Of a DNA stretch of 64,000 nucleotides, positions 27,166 to 38,800 are shown piece after piece. The DNA is taken from NCBI GenBank assembly GCA_020086605.1, contig JACBWW010000038.1, forward strand, positions 5,161,795 to 5,225,794, read 5' to 3'. The notes beneath the pieces are model-generated. The model was given only the letters and a program-made list of their open reading frames with translations. It was not told the DNA's origin and made no database searches. Origin of the DNA: Lanius collurio. Its lineage: Eukaryota; Chordata; Aves; Passeriformes; Laniidae. Numbering within the stretch: the stretch's first letter is position 1; each line of letters begins with the position of its first letter. The translations under genes and the position numbers were made by a program.

Positions 27166-28344
27166 TTAAGAACTGACATGACTCCAGTAAAATGAACCAC
27201 GTTACACTGGTGGAATAGTGTCAAGACACCACATGACAGAGCAATTCACAGAAGTTAAAGGTTATTCAGCTCTCAGTCTCTCTTTGAAATTAAAATCCCT
27301 ACAAATTAGGTCTCCAAGACATGCTGTGTGTACAGAACACCATCTGATGTGTGAGAAAAATCCGGATACAGTCCAGCCTGTGAGCTGCACACTACCATAG
27401 CACAAGGACACAACTGCATCACTGCCACTGGGGGAGCTGGAAACATCCTGGAGTTCAGCGAGCCAGGTCCAGGACAACTGGCCCTTCCCACCACAGAGAT
27501 GCAGTCCAGCTGAGTTTCCAGCTCTGTGCCATGCCTGGCCTAAGAAGAGAGGTGGGAAGCTGGCATGGCAATGTCCCTGTGCCTCCTTCATCAAGCCACA
27601 GGGCAGCTCTCCTGAAGCTCAGCTACAAATCCATACCTCCCTGCCCCAAAGGTGGCCACAAGTTGAAAAACTGAGCCAAACACTTTTTCATTCCATGCTA
27701 TTTAACCGAAATATCAGCCTTATTGATACAATTATCATGCTGTGTGTCTGTCTTGTATTTAAAGAGTAAGAAGAGGTCACGCAAACCATTACAGAGCCTA
27801 AAAGCCAGATAGTAATTTTAAAAGACTGTAATAGCTTTGTGATCTGTGCAAAAAAAAAAAAAAATCATTATTCCTGATGATGTCTTATATGCACTGGCTT
27901 CTTTGCAAAATGAATTTACCTTTTCATTACTATTTACTGACTGTGCTTGTATTTCATTTGTATGGATTTTATCCAGCAAAAAAGAGCCCCAGAAAAATTT
28001 AATAAAAAGATGGAGACAGTGAACAATTATTGGAGTCTGTATCTTGACTCTCGAGGTCACAGTTCTGTTTTTATTATGTTCATTTTAGAGAAAAAAAACC
28101 CCAACCTTTTTTGATAGGAACAAATCAGGACTGGTAATTGCATGGACACATTCTTCAGGCACAGCAGTGCCCAAAAACACATCTGTGACAAAACCAAAGA
28201 ATTCACCCTCACGGTTAGGTCTGAGCAGCCAGTTCATCACACAAGTAAATATTAAGAATCCCCAAGACTTCTAGCCGCTCTCTAGTCCAGCCACATATCC
28301 TCACACAGGGCTGAGTCAAGCTCTGTTCTGCAGCACATACTGGC

Positions 28345-28858
28345 CCCTACATCAGGCTCCAGTGGTGTCCCTCAGAGGGAGGTACTGGGACCAAGTACTA
28401 ACTTCATCCATGACATACCGGGAACTAGAGCTCCCCAGCACATTTGCAGATGACACCAAGCTGAGTGGCGCTGTTGACACCTGGAGGACAGGATACATCC
28501 AGAGGGACCTGGACGTGTTCAAGAAGTGGCCCAGGGAGACTCTGGTGGGCCTTCAGTATTTGTAGGAGGCTTACACTGAAAGATGGGGACAGACTTTTTA
28601 GTAGGGTATAGGACCAGGAGTAATGCTTTTAAACAAAAAAGTCGATTTAGATAGCTATAAGGATTAATTTTGATACAATGAGAGTAGCAAAATGCTGACA
28701 CAGGTTGCCCAGAGAGGTGACAGAGGCCGCATCCCTAGAAATATTTGACGTCAGGTTGGACAAGGCTCTGAGGAAGATATCCCTATTCACTGCAGGGGGG
28801 TTGGATTGGACGGCCTTTAAAGCTCCCTTCCAACCCAAACCATTCTGTGGTAACACTG
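28345..28858 (+). mobile_element. CR1 LINE fragment with the end of the reverse transcriptase reading frame
   Basis: This is the longest CR1 copy here. It begins in the reverse transcriptase region: a frame at about 28440-28475 reads FADDTKLSG, the RT catalytic box. It then runs through GGACCTGGACGTGTTCAAGA and AGATGGGGACAGACTTTTTA to the CR1 3' UTR, ending at about 28858 with CCTTCCAACCCAAACCATTC. Stops and frame breaks mean it is not active. Confidence 0.9.
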
Positions 28859-31714
28859 TATTGCACCACAGCTTCAATTAGAGATTGCCATATAAGCTGA
28901 GGCACAATTGCATATAAAACCAGGCTTCAATAGTGCTAGTACTGATAAATACTTCTGTTTATCCAACAGCTACTTTATGTCCACCATCCACAAAAAAGTC
29001 AGAACTCAGAAGCTCCTTCCAGAGCATTAGTACTAATACCTTGGGGAAGGCTTCACAGCCAAAGCCTGCTTTCATCTTAGTTGTGTCACTTGGGGTTTTC
29101 TTTGGCCCTCTCCTTTATCTCAGTACTGTCTGAAATCATTTCCATTCCTCAAGCAAGAATTTGCAGCCTGGATAATATCAGAACTATCCCATTCCTGAGA
29201 ATAAAGAAGAGCAGGAATACATCACATGTGCCAATCTGACACTTGAAGTCTCATGTGAATTGGACCAGATAAATACTGGGGGAAGACCTAAATATTAACT
29301 AGAAACCTTTTTATCCATCTGCTCAGTAATGGGGAGGACAAGGACATTTTTAAGTACCTTAAATTTCAGGATTGGCCCAGGAGCTTCCACAGTCAACACT
29401 GAGAGTTTTATAACAAGTTTCCAAGGACTCTCAATTGGTGGTTTTTTTTTTTTTTTTCATTTGCCTCCTTCAAGTCAATTAGGAGCAGTATATAATGAGA
29501 GCCTGCATATGTTTAATGGATTAGAGGCAGAGCAGCTTAATGGGACACAAAGGGAAGCCTTGGCTATACCCACTGTGCTCAAGGTAGAATAGATTTCAGC
29601 AGCAGAAAAATAATTTTTAACTTTTGAATTGGATTCCATCATTATCTTTAGAACTACCTCCCTGTCCAAGGCCTGTAGAGTTTCATCAGAGCTTGAAAGG
29701 GGACAACCCTTTCCTAAACTCAAAGGTCTTTTTTCTAAATCCAAACAAAAATACGTACTTAGGTCCTAAAATAAGAATCAATGCTCTAAATGCCCAGCAC
29801 TAGAAATTAGAACTTTCAGTTCAACCACTGCTTTCTTGAGCTATCTCTACTCATTTAACCCAACAGAGCTGCAACATTTCCCAGGTCTCTCAGGGGAAAA
29901 GGAAAAAATGCACAAAAGCTTTCCAAAGGCACTGAGTCAAGTAACACCTTCTATGTACTGGCCTTCTGCTATTAGTCATTGTGGTGTACATTGCTGTAAA
30001 TAAAATATAAAAATATTTCTCCTAAGTAAAAATTAAACCACCCCAAGAATGTGGATCCCACATCTGAAACAAATCTGGGACACAAATCTGAACCACATTT
30101 AGCCCACCTATTAGCCACCACAGCTCACACAGCCTCTCTGAACATATTTTCAGAGCTAAGTCAGATGTCTGGGGATACACCACCAAAAACCCACCAAGAG
30201 TGAAAGAACACACAGGACTTTGTGCTTCATAAAGATGTACAAGCTGCTGCAGGTTTGAGAAACCTCAGCTTATTCATTCATCTACATATTCTCAATGAAG
30301 AACTGACAGCATGATGCCTCTTCTCACAGCCAGTGCCACTCATATAGCTAAATCTACATACTTCCTTGATAAATTCCCTCCAAAATAAGGCAGATTTTGT
30401 TAAAAAACAGTTCAGTGGAGACTATTTGTAATTAAGTCACAGAATTCCATTTTGCTTGTCAGACAACATTTCATTACACTGTATTACCTTGTCATTATCC
30501 TTCAACTTAACAGGGCTTTTTGCCTTAAAATTCATTTTGCCCTAAGCAAAAAGCAAACTGCTGCCTTGGCCACTTTTGCCAAAGCTCACTATCCTGTTGC
30601 TGTAAACATATGCACCTAACAGAGCATCCCAAAGAGCACAGTCAAGATTCCAAAACACCACTGCAGTTCAGTTACTGATGATCAACTCCAAGAGCAGGAA
30701 GAAAGCAAGGGGCCCACAAACTGACTGTGAAGGTCCTCTTAGGAATCATGTATTTAAACCTTCAACCAAAACAATTCTTGTCCCATCTAAAGAGAAATAC
30801 ATCACAATCTACACCTTAAAAGAAATATTTCATATATATATACCTCAATATTTAGAGTAGATTTTTAAATGTGTTACCTAAGCCGTATTTTATGTGTGCA
30901 TGCATATAAAAGAGGCAGGCATGTTTTTAAAAAAGTTGTCTTTACAGAGCTTCCTATTGTGAGTGCAATCCAAGAAAGCCCAAACTCACAGTTAATATCC
31001 ATAAATTATGACAAACACATTTATTAACCCAAAGCTTGCATGACCCATTCATCTTAACCGTAATAACATAACTCAGACCACAGTTGAACTAGGTTCACCT
31101 TAAGCAAATAGTCTTTGCTGTGTCTCACTTGCCTTACCACTGTAACCCTTTTGGCATAAACAATTTCCTTCTTAAAGGCTCATGCCATGCTAAATCTGAA
31201 AACACTTCCCTATGTATTTGTCCTTGTGTAAGTGCATAATGGGAAACAGCAACTCTTTTTCTGGGAGACTATTTCTAACAGTATTTTAAAATTTTGATTT
31301 ATAGAACAGTAACTTTGTTTCCAGCATTAAATTTAATTTCTCCTTGCTGAAAGGAAAAGACTACTTAGAAATAAACCAGGCTAAAAAATCAGAAGTTCAG
31401 TTGTTTTCCAGTTAATTACAGATTCATTAATTGAGTTTCCCTGATATGACTTCATGTACTTTCAAGATGAGCCTGCACGATGAGTCACTCCTACTTCTAG
31501 AAAGGATAAACACCAAGACATCTATCTGCCCTTAAGTCCAAGGAGAGGATAAAAAAATGAAAGAAAGCCAGGTTAGAAATCTGTGCAACTCAACTACAAT
31601 TGGTCCTTTATGTTGGAGACTGAAGTTTCCATGATTCCAACGTTAAGTTCTCAGGAAGTGTAATTGTTTTAATTATATACATTTATAAAACAGCAGTAAT
31701 GCCACACACAACCC
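28859..31714. other. Intergenic downstream of GPAT3
   Basis: Sequence between the CR1 copy and the inferred GPAT3 cleavage site. It holds a T run at 29442-29458 and nothing else I can name. Confidence 0.6.
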
Positions 31715-32730
31715 GTTAGAAATATAGAATTTATTTCTCATTACATTCAGACAGCAATACACTGCAGATTTGGACACGCCACGTCTTGTATCACAGCAGA
31801 CTTACGGATCCTATGTTTATAGTTGTGATAGCTATTGCTGGCCCAGAAAACACAAAATGTGTTACTGGAGTAGCTCTCTTGAGAACTTCAAGCCATTAGC
31901 ACTAATTTTTGCAGATGGGTACTCTTGACAATCCACAAAAATTCATCTGTCATAGCCTACATTATCCAACCTTTGCTGTACCTTACCTTTACAGCTCCAG
32001 AGCTCAAGAAAGCAATTGCAACCGCAGTGGACAGGGAAATGAGGACTTGCCCCTTATCTTCCCTCAGGCAGCAGTTCTCGATAAAGGCAATACCATGTTA
32101 TAAGGCCACCAAATTCCTCCTGGTCCATGATCTGTGCTTTTGGCAGAGCAGCTCCTTTCCCATCCTGTAGGGTCTCTGCAGCCCTCACTTCCATTCCCTC
32201 CTTGCACATCCAGGTGCAAACTAACAAAAAGTCAATCTTACAGTCCTGACAACATCCTAAAACATGTTATTTAAGTCATCTACAACAAAAAGTCTGTGAG
32301 CAACAGGAAAAAAAAAAGACAAAATTGTATTATGCTTAAACCTTTAAAGTACCATGAACAAGAGGTATCTTCACAACCAGTGTCCTGACAGCATCTGTTC
32401 AGTGTACTTCCCTTCATCCTTACAAACACAGAAAAACTGGGGTGGTTTTTTCATCTTCTAACTCTGCAGGCATTCAGCTTGGGAATACCAGGGAACTGCA
32501 GTGCAACATCATGTGAAGATGGAGAGGGGCGGAGTGAAAGAGTGAACAGGAAGGAACACAGCCACTGCCCTTGGTAGGCTCTGCACCAGCCACACAGAGA
32601 ATATGCATACACACAATGAAAGATTTTGTTTTCTTGCTCTACTTTTTGTCAGTTTTTTTTTTTTAATTATAAAAACCACATAATTCCTGCTAAGGCTGGT
32701 TGTACAAAGTTAGTTTTCAAGAACCACCAT
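31715..32730 (-). other. GPAT3: Probable GPAT3 3' UTR
   Basis: About 1 kb lies between the stop codon and the first well-formed polyadenylation signal on the minus strand. No coding frame of note is present. It includes a T-rich run at 32646-32664 (A-rich on the transcript). The 3' limit is inferred from the signal and its GU-rich downstream element, not seen directly. Confidence 0.6.
31730..31735 (-). terminator. Polyadenylation signal AATAAA for GPAT3
   Basis: The minus strand reads AATAAA here. It is followed 20-30 nt later by a GU-rich run (GGGTTGTGTGTGG on the transcript strand, about 31703-31715). A hexamer followed by a GU-rich element is the expected layout of a cleavage site. Confidence 0.6.
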
Positions 32731-32857
32731 TCAGTCTGACTCAGTTCCTGCAGACAAGCTTCCTATTGATCCATTTCTCACTAGCATCTTGCTGTAGTTT
32801 TTCTGCTGTTCTTCTTTGAAAGTATCTTTGACTTTTGCTCGTTTCAGACCTCCATCC
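32731..32857 (-). CDS. GPAT3: GPAT3 coding exon 12 and stop codon (residues 404-445)
   Basis: The exon encodes DGGLKRAKVKDTFKEEQQKN and YSKMLVRNGS, then a tail IGSLSAGTESD before the stop at 32731-32733. The human protein ends soon after the NGS, so this tail is a C-terminal extension relative to human. The acceptor is TCTCTGTTCCAG. Confidence 0.95.
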
Positions 32858-35800
32858 CTGGAACAGAGAAAGAGGGAATAGTAAACCATCAGGACTGTTA
32901 TGGCTATTGCTATCAAACTGTGCATTACAATAACTATCTTAATCAACTGTAGAGTTTTAATTATCATCATTAAAAGCTTTTCTTCAGAACTTCTACAACA
33001 TCCAATTTTAAGCACACTTATAAAAACCTTTACCTTAAGCCACAAAGCTTATGCAGTCCAAATTTTAAATTCAGCCCATTAAAGCAGCCTATTCATGTTG
33101 GGAGCAGGCTGTATCTACATAGAAATCTCTGGCAATCTGGGATGCTACTCCCCCAACTGTAGAGGCAGCCAATCATCTTCAACACTACAGTCATATCTTG
33201 CCTTGTATTATTCAGAGATGGGTCTCATAGCTAAATCTATTTGCCCATTCCGTTCAACTGAATTTTGCTCTCAAGTCTATGTCATATGAAATCTAGGCAT
33301 TATCCTGCTACTTACTGAGGAAGGAGATGAGAAAGTCAAAACAAAGCTTGAAGTTTTCTGCTCTATTTTTGTTGTTCATCAGATTTGTCAAGCAACTTCA
33401 CTTCTGCTACTTAACCACAGCAGAAGTCTCAACATGAGAAATGTGAGTGGACCTTTTTCAAAAGCAACAAACCTTCACATCAAACTCACTGCATGGTACG
33501 TACTCCAAAGACTTTATACATCTTTATTTTTACTTTGACACATGTGCATGTGGAGTTACTCCACTGTTTTCCCTGAGTGGCATAAAGTGCTGTTGAATGT
33601 TATCTGTCACAAAGCAAAGGAGGGAAAGCACCTCTCAGTCAAACTAACCACAAATAGTCCACGAATCCTAACAAGGACATCATCACTCACCAGGGGAGTT
33701 CAGTCAGTCCTCCTTGGCGAGCAATGGCTGACCTCACTCTGTTCGCAAACTGAACAGCATCTTCATCTTCCTTCAAGGGTCATAAATTCAACATAATCAA
33801 AGCAGAGAGAAGTCAATTGAAGCAGGCTTTTGTAATGTTTTTTATCTGCTGCCTCATCAAATTATCTTACTGCCAAACAATCCATCCCTTATCATGCCAA
33901 CATCACAGTCTGATGTTCCCATATGATAATAACTCATTTTTCCCCTAGAGTGTTGAAATTGGGAGAAAATTTTGCTTCAACAGGATGGAACATTAACACT
34001 ATTGCTACTGTGAACAGTACTGCATTTACTGCTGTCCTTTGCATATTTGATGGACTGCTGACAGCACCAAGCTGCATCAGGAAAAGCTGAGTCCAATCAT
34101 ACATCAGCCAGCACTGACAAAAATCCAGTATAAAACTCAGATTTGGAGACATGGGGTGGGTAGAGGTTTTGGAGGGGTAAAGAAAGAGTAAAAGTGCACT
34201 TGGAGACACAGTCAAGCTCTTAAACAGCAATCAGATGCTGGATTACCTTTCTAACCATTGGTGGCAAGTACCACACGTTGCAAACAATGGCCCAGCTGGT
34301 CATTATTCGCAGCAGATAGCTCACAATGTTGTATTTGCTGCTGTTCCAGAAGGCATCTCCAAACTGAGGATCATACTGAAAAGGATCACAAAAAACAAAC
34401 AAATAAGCCTTTTCCCAGGCCATCACAGCCTCTCAGACCTGGGATTATGTGGCAGAACCAGCAGCAGATGCCATCCACTTGCCTGAACAGCCAGAAGAGT
34501 TAAGTCTGCTGTGAGCAGGATGCTTCTCTTCCCTTCAGCTCCAGGAAGGACTAGCTGGATTTCTCTTCCTTCCAGCTTTCTGGAGGAAGAAGCTGACCCC
34601 ATCAGGGCCTACCAGCCAGGCTCCACAGGCCAAAGGACTTCACTTTAATTTCAGCCACTTATACTCCAGGAGCCATCCACAGCATGCACACAATTGCCCA
34701 AGATATTGTGCTTTCAATAGCAGCTGCACTGAGACAGCTTCCTGCCCCGCCCACAAAAATCCATCCCAAACTCTGAAATTCAGCAGCCAGCTATTTCCAC
34801 TTACTTTGATTGCAACAGGATAGATTGTCCCTCCTATTTCAAAGCTCCCCTTCTTGAACATCATCACGGATGTATTATTTATACAGGTACCTGTCCAGAA
34901 GATAAAGTCATTGCTTCACACAGCCATTTCAGTACAACACAACACCAACATAACAGGTCATACCCATAAAGGGCCAGCATTTGCTGCTCAGTGAGTTAAG
35001 CATCTCTCCCCTGCTTACTTTTATCCTTTGTCTTGTGACTGACTCCCTGAATGAAGCCAGAAGGTGTGCAAGACAAAAAGCACAATACTGAGGTTAAATC
35101 TGTAGGACAGTGAATTGATAGTCTCACAGCAAAATAAGCAATCTTCCCTTCTGCCTACAGCTTCTGCCAGAAGCAGCAACTTCCAGAGACAGTATGGTGC
35201 TGTCTTCATATATATTCATCTTATATTAAAGATGAAAAATACGGACACCCAAACAAAGTTGAAGTCAAAGGTGAAGACAGATTTGAGCAGCAGAAGTCAT
35301 GACAAAAGAACAGGGATGACATCGACATGGAATGGAGATAAGTAGTTCAGCTTCTTACCTTCTGGAAAAATTAGGATCGGGAGCTTGCTTTTATCTGCCA
35401 CGTGTTCCCTGAGTCTGTGGAAGTAGAAGGAAAGTTTAAAAAACAGCTCCTTTCCACTCTTCTTTCCTCAGGCAGGTGCATTAAAAATATCTTTATGTAT
35501 TACATATGTTTGAAACCAAAGCCTTTTACTAGACACTAATTTGTACTTGCTTTTCTTTTCTACAGAAACTGAAGCTTTGTGCCAGCCATCCCTTAGGCTC
35601 CTGGAGCATTACACTGAGGCAATATCCTGTACTCTTTCCTCCACATTATTTTACTAATGACTGTCAGAGAAGCCAACAATTTTATGCCATTAATTCAGTC
35701 CAACTAACTCTGACCAACTCAACCTTCAAGAAACTGCCTACATAAGAAAAAAATTATTGATGCAGTGGTCCATACAGACTCTGTGTATTTAACAGCAGAT

Positions 35801-38800
35801 TTCTTAAAAAGGGACTCCTAAATGCCTACAGCTCACACTACTTGAATAACACTTGGATAACATGGCAAACCTGTCCTGCCGTGCAGAGGCCAGTAAGCCA
35901 GTGAAGTTAACCTGTCAAAATTAACCTAAAAAGTTCTCTACAAATTAGGAAGAATTTTTATCCCTGTACTACAGTATTCACAGATATGCTTTCGGTGACA
36001 TTTTGCAGAAAACCACTTTTGTACATAGCTTGTTCTTATAACAAGACATTTTACCTCTCACCTGAACAAACAAAGCTTTTTATTTCTAGCGGCTCACAAC
36101 TTCCAGTGAAACTGGGACAGTTTTTGTCACAGAAAGCCCATTTTATCATCAGTATTTCTCTTCAAAAGGAAGTACCAGCATTTAAAGATCTTCACATCCT
36201 TCCAAAATGCATACCTGAATTCATCAGACATTAGTTATTTTGCTGATGGCTTCTCAGCTGAGATGCTCTTTGAGAGTCTGCAATTCAGACCTTACCAGAA
36301 TCTTTGGTCTGAACCATGACACCCTGTATAAACATTTCAAGTCTTCCCTGGTGACCTGGGAACCTGACATTTTGACCACAGCATACTGCACAGAAGCCCA
36401 CACAAGCAAGCACATTCAGGTTGTTCTGAGTGACGCAGTGTGCCACAAGCCACCCCTACAATTTGCTCCCAAATCCCCTCATCCGGGTCTTTGATTGCCC
36501 GATGCCTCTCTAGGGAGGCAGCCCAGCACACACCTCACCTTTTTGTCACTAGATGGCGGTCCTTGATCTCGGAGCGCTCGAACCAGACGTGAGGACAGGC
36601 CTTGACCGTGGCTCGCTGGATAACGCCCATCAGCCCGCCGTGAACCTGGCCCACCTGGCAAGCCCAGCAAGGCACATCAGTATCTGAGAGGCAGAACTTC
36701 CTCCTCTCCACCCCTCCAAAAAAATCCAACAAACCCAAATGCACTGGGAGGCTGCAAACCAGGATTGAGCAGTGACCACAGAACTGTTAAAATGCATTCA
36801 CTTGAGAGGACCTAGACACTCACACGGAAGCCTATCTCAGGTACTTCACCAGATGAAGAGCCTGGCATTGAGACTCCCAGGACAACTTCCCCAGCACATA
36901 ATATAGACCAATTTCAACACAGCTTACACTTTTGCCCACTGGCCAGTGCTCAAATGAACATCTCTGCTGTGAAAGTAAAGCACTGAAGTCTACAAGCAAT
37001 ACTCCACAATCTTTCCCTTTCCTGGACCCTCTCCTGTGATCACCTTAGATCTCCTCATACCATTGCATAGCATCCATCATTTGTCAAAATGATCGCATCT
37101 ATCGGTGATGTGTGGTTGGCAACACAAATTCCTCCTTTCTGAGGTCTGTTTTCCCTGCAATTACATATTTTTTTGTTAGACTGCGAGTGCACTAAGCACC
37201 ACATTACACACACAACAGCTCCACGAAGCTGTCAGGTGAGTCAGCCTCTAGTGGGACATCAACTTGCAGCTCAGGAGAGCAGTCCCCATTTCCAATGGGA
37301 TGCTCACACACATATAAGCACAGACACACTTTTGCTCACTCACTTGTTATGGTAATGGATAGTACCAGACAGAGCTCTGACAAGGATGCGGGAGCACGTG
37401 AGGTGAACCACTTCACTCAGGTAGTTTTTCACACTGAAAGAAATCAGACACCTGTAGCATCCTGGAAAGCATCTAGACACACATGCAATATTCTCCAGCC
37501 TACTCAACACAACTCAGGGCTGAAATTTCCCTGGTATTCTGGAGCACAGAGGGATATTCCCAGCTCTGCCACTCACTTGCTACAGCAGCTCAGCAAAGAT
37601 ACATCATATCCTAGGTGCCACTTCGCTAGGCAAGGCTGTCCTCTCTTTGCTGTATGTTTTTCATCCCAACCCTATTACCTACCCTACAATGCCCCGTTTG
37701 AGTATCTCATGGCAGCTGAAGTCGTCCATCAGAAATCATCAGTCTGAAAGCCAAGACTGGCAAGAATCCAACCTCAGCTCAAAATGCCACTAAAAACAAG
37801 GTCCACAAATTTGTGGGTGAAGTATCAGTAGTCTGTTATAGGTAAAATCTGTTCACTCCTAATCTTCAGCTGTTTTGACTGATGCAACTTGGCGAGCTCA
37901 TCCCTCACACACGGTACCTACCTGCCATTTGGCAGCTGTCCCACCACTGTTGTTCCCACAATCATTGATGTAATCCCAATGGCAGCAAGGGTAAAGCTAC
38001 AGACAAAATAGACATGAAACCAAAATAAGTAGCTTTGCTCATTGTAATAACACATTTCCCCTTTAAAATGCAAAGGGACTGCAGAAGTTCAATTATTCCT
38101 CAGATACTTGACACATGCAGCTGTCTAACTCTGCGATTTTTTGACCTATTGCTTAAAGTCATGGTATAGCAAAGGCAGCAGATCCAGATACTCCCATGAA
38201 CACAGTGTCAGGCAGAGTAGAGCTTGCCCACCTTATATTTATTTTGCCAAAACATGACTTAGGAGAAGCATCTGTGAAAAAGATGGCCACCAGCCCTACT
38301 CTACTCTCCACAGTGAATGGGCAAGATAAAGATATTCTGAAGGGCTTCTTGACCTAAAAGAAGCCTTAAAGCAGGTTAATCTTCTGTATCTGTCAATGCT
38401 GCTTTTGGGTGAAAGAAAGCTGAGATGACATTTATCAAGAAAACAGAAATTTACCCATTCCCAGACTGACAAAACCCCTCAGCACCAGAGCTTACCGTAG
38501 GGGCAGCAGGAAGCAGTACCGCACTATCACCCCAATGACCCACACCACAGTCAGCCTCAGGCTGATGTAATGGAAGTTGACATTAGTCCTTGTGAGCAGA
38601 TTCCAGGAGAGCAGCTCTTCTGAGGAAAATCGCTGAGTGACTTCATCTTCCACAATGGCCTCAAACCCTTTTCTGCAGAAGTAGAAAATGTGGGAGAATT
38701 CGAAGTCTGCTCGATGCAGACGGGCAATTTCTTTCTCCATAGGCGTTTCATCCCTTTCAATGATACCTTGGGAAGGAAAGGGTAACCACATGAGAAATAA

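Larger units (their letters stand above)
32858..38495 (-). other. GPAT3: GPAT3 introns 3-11
   Basis: Nine introns of about 0.2 to 1.5 kb separate the clustered exons 3-12. They are AT-rich, and no recognisable transposable element was found in them. Open frames on the plus strand here (for example 37295-37747) cross real minus-strand exons and are shadows. Confidence 0.8.

Noticed and set aside
37295..37747. 150-codon plus-strand open frame
   Set aside because: It runs antisense across GPAT3 exon 5 and flanking intron, and no domain is visible.
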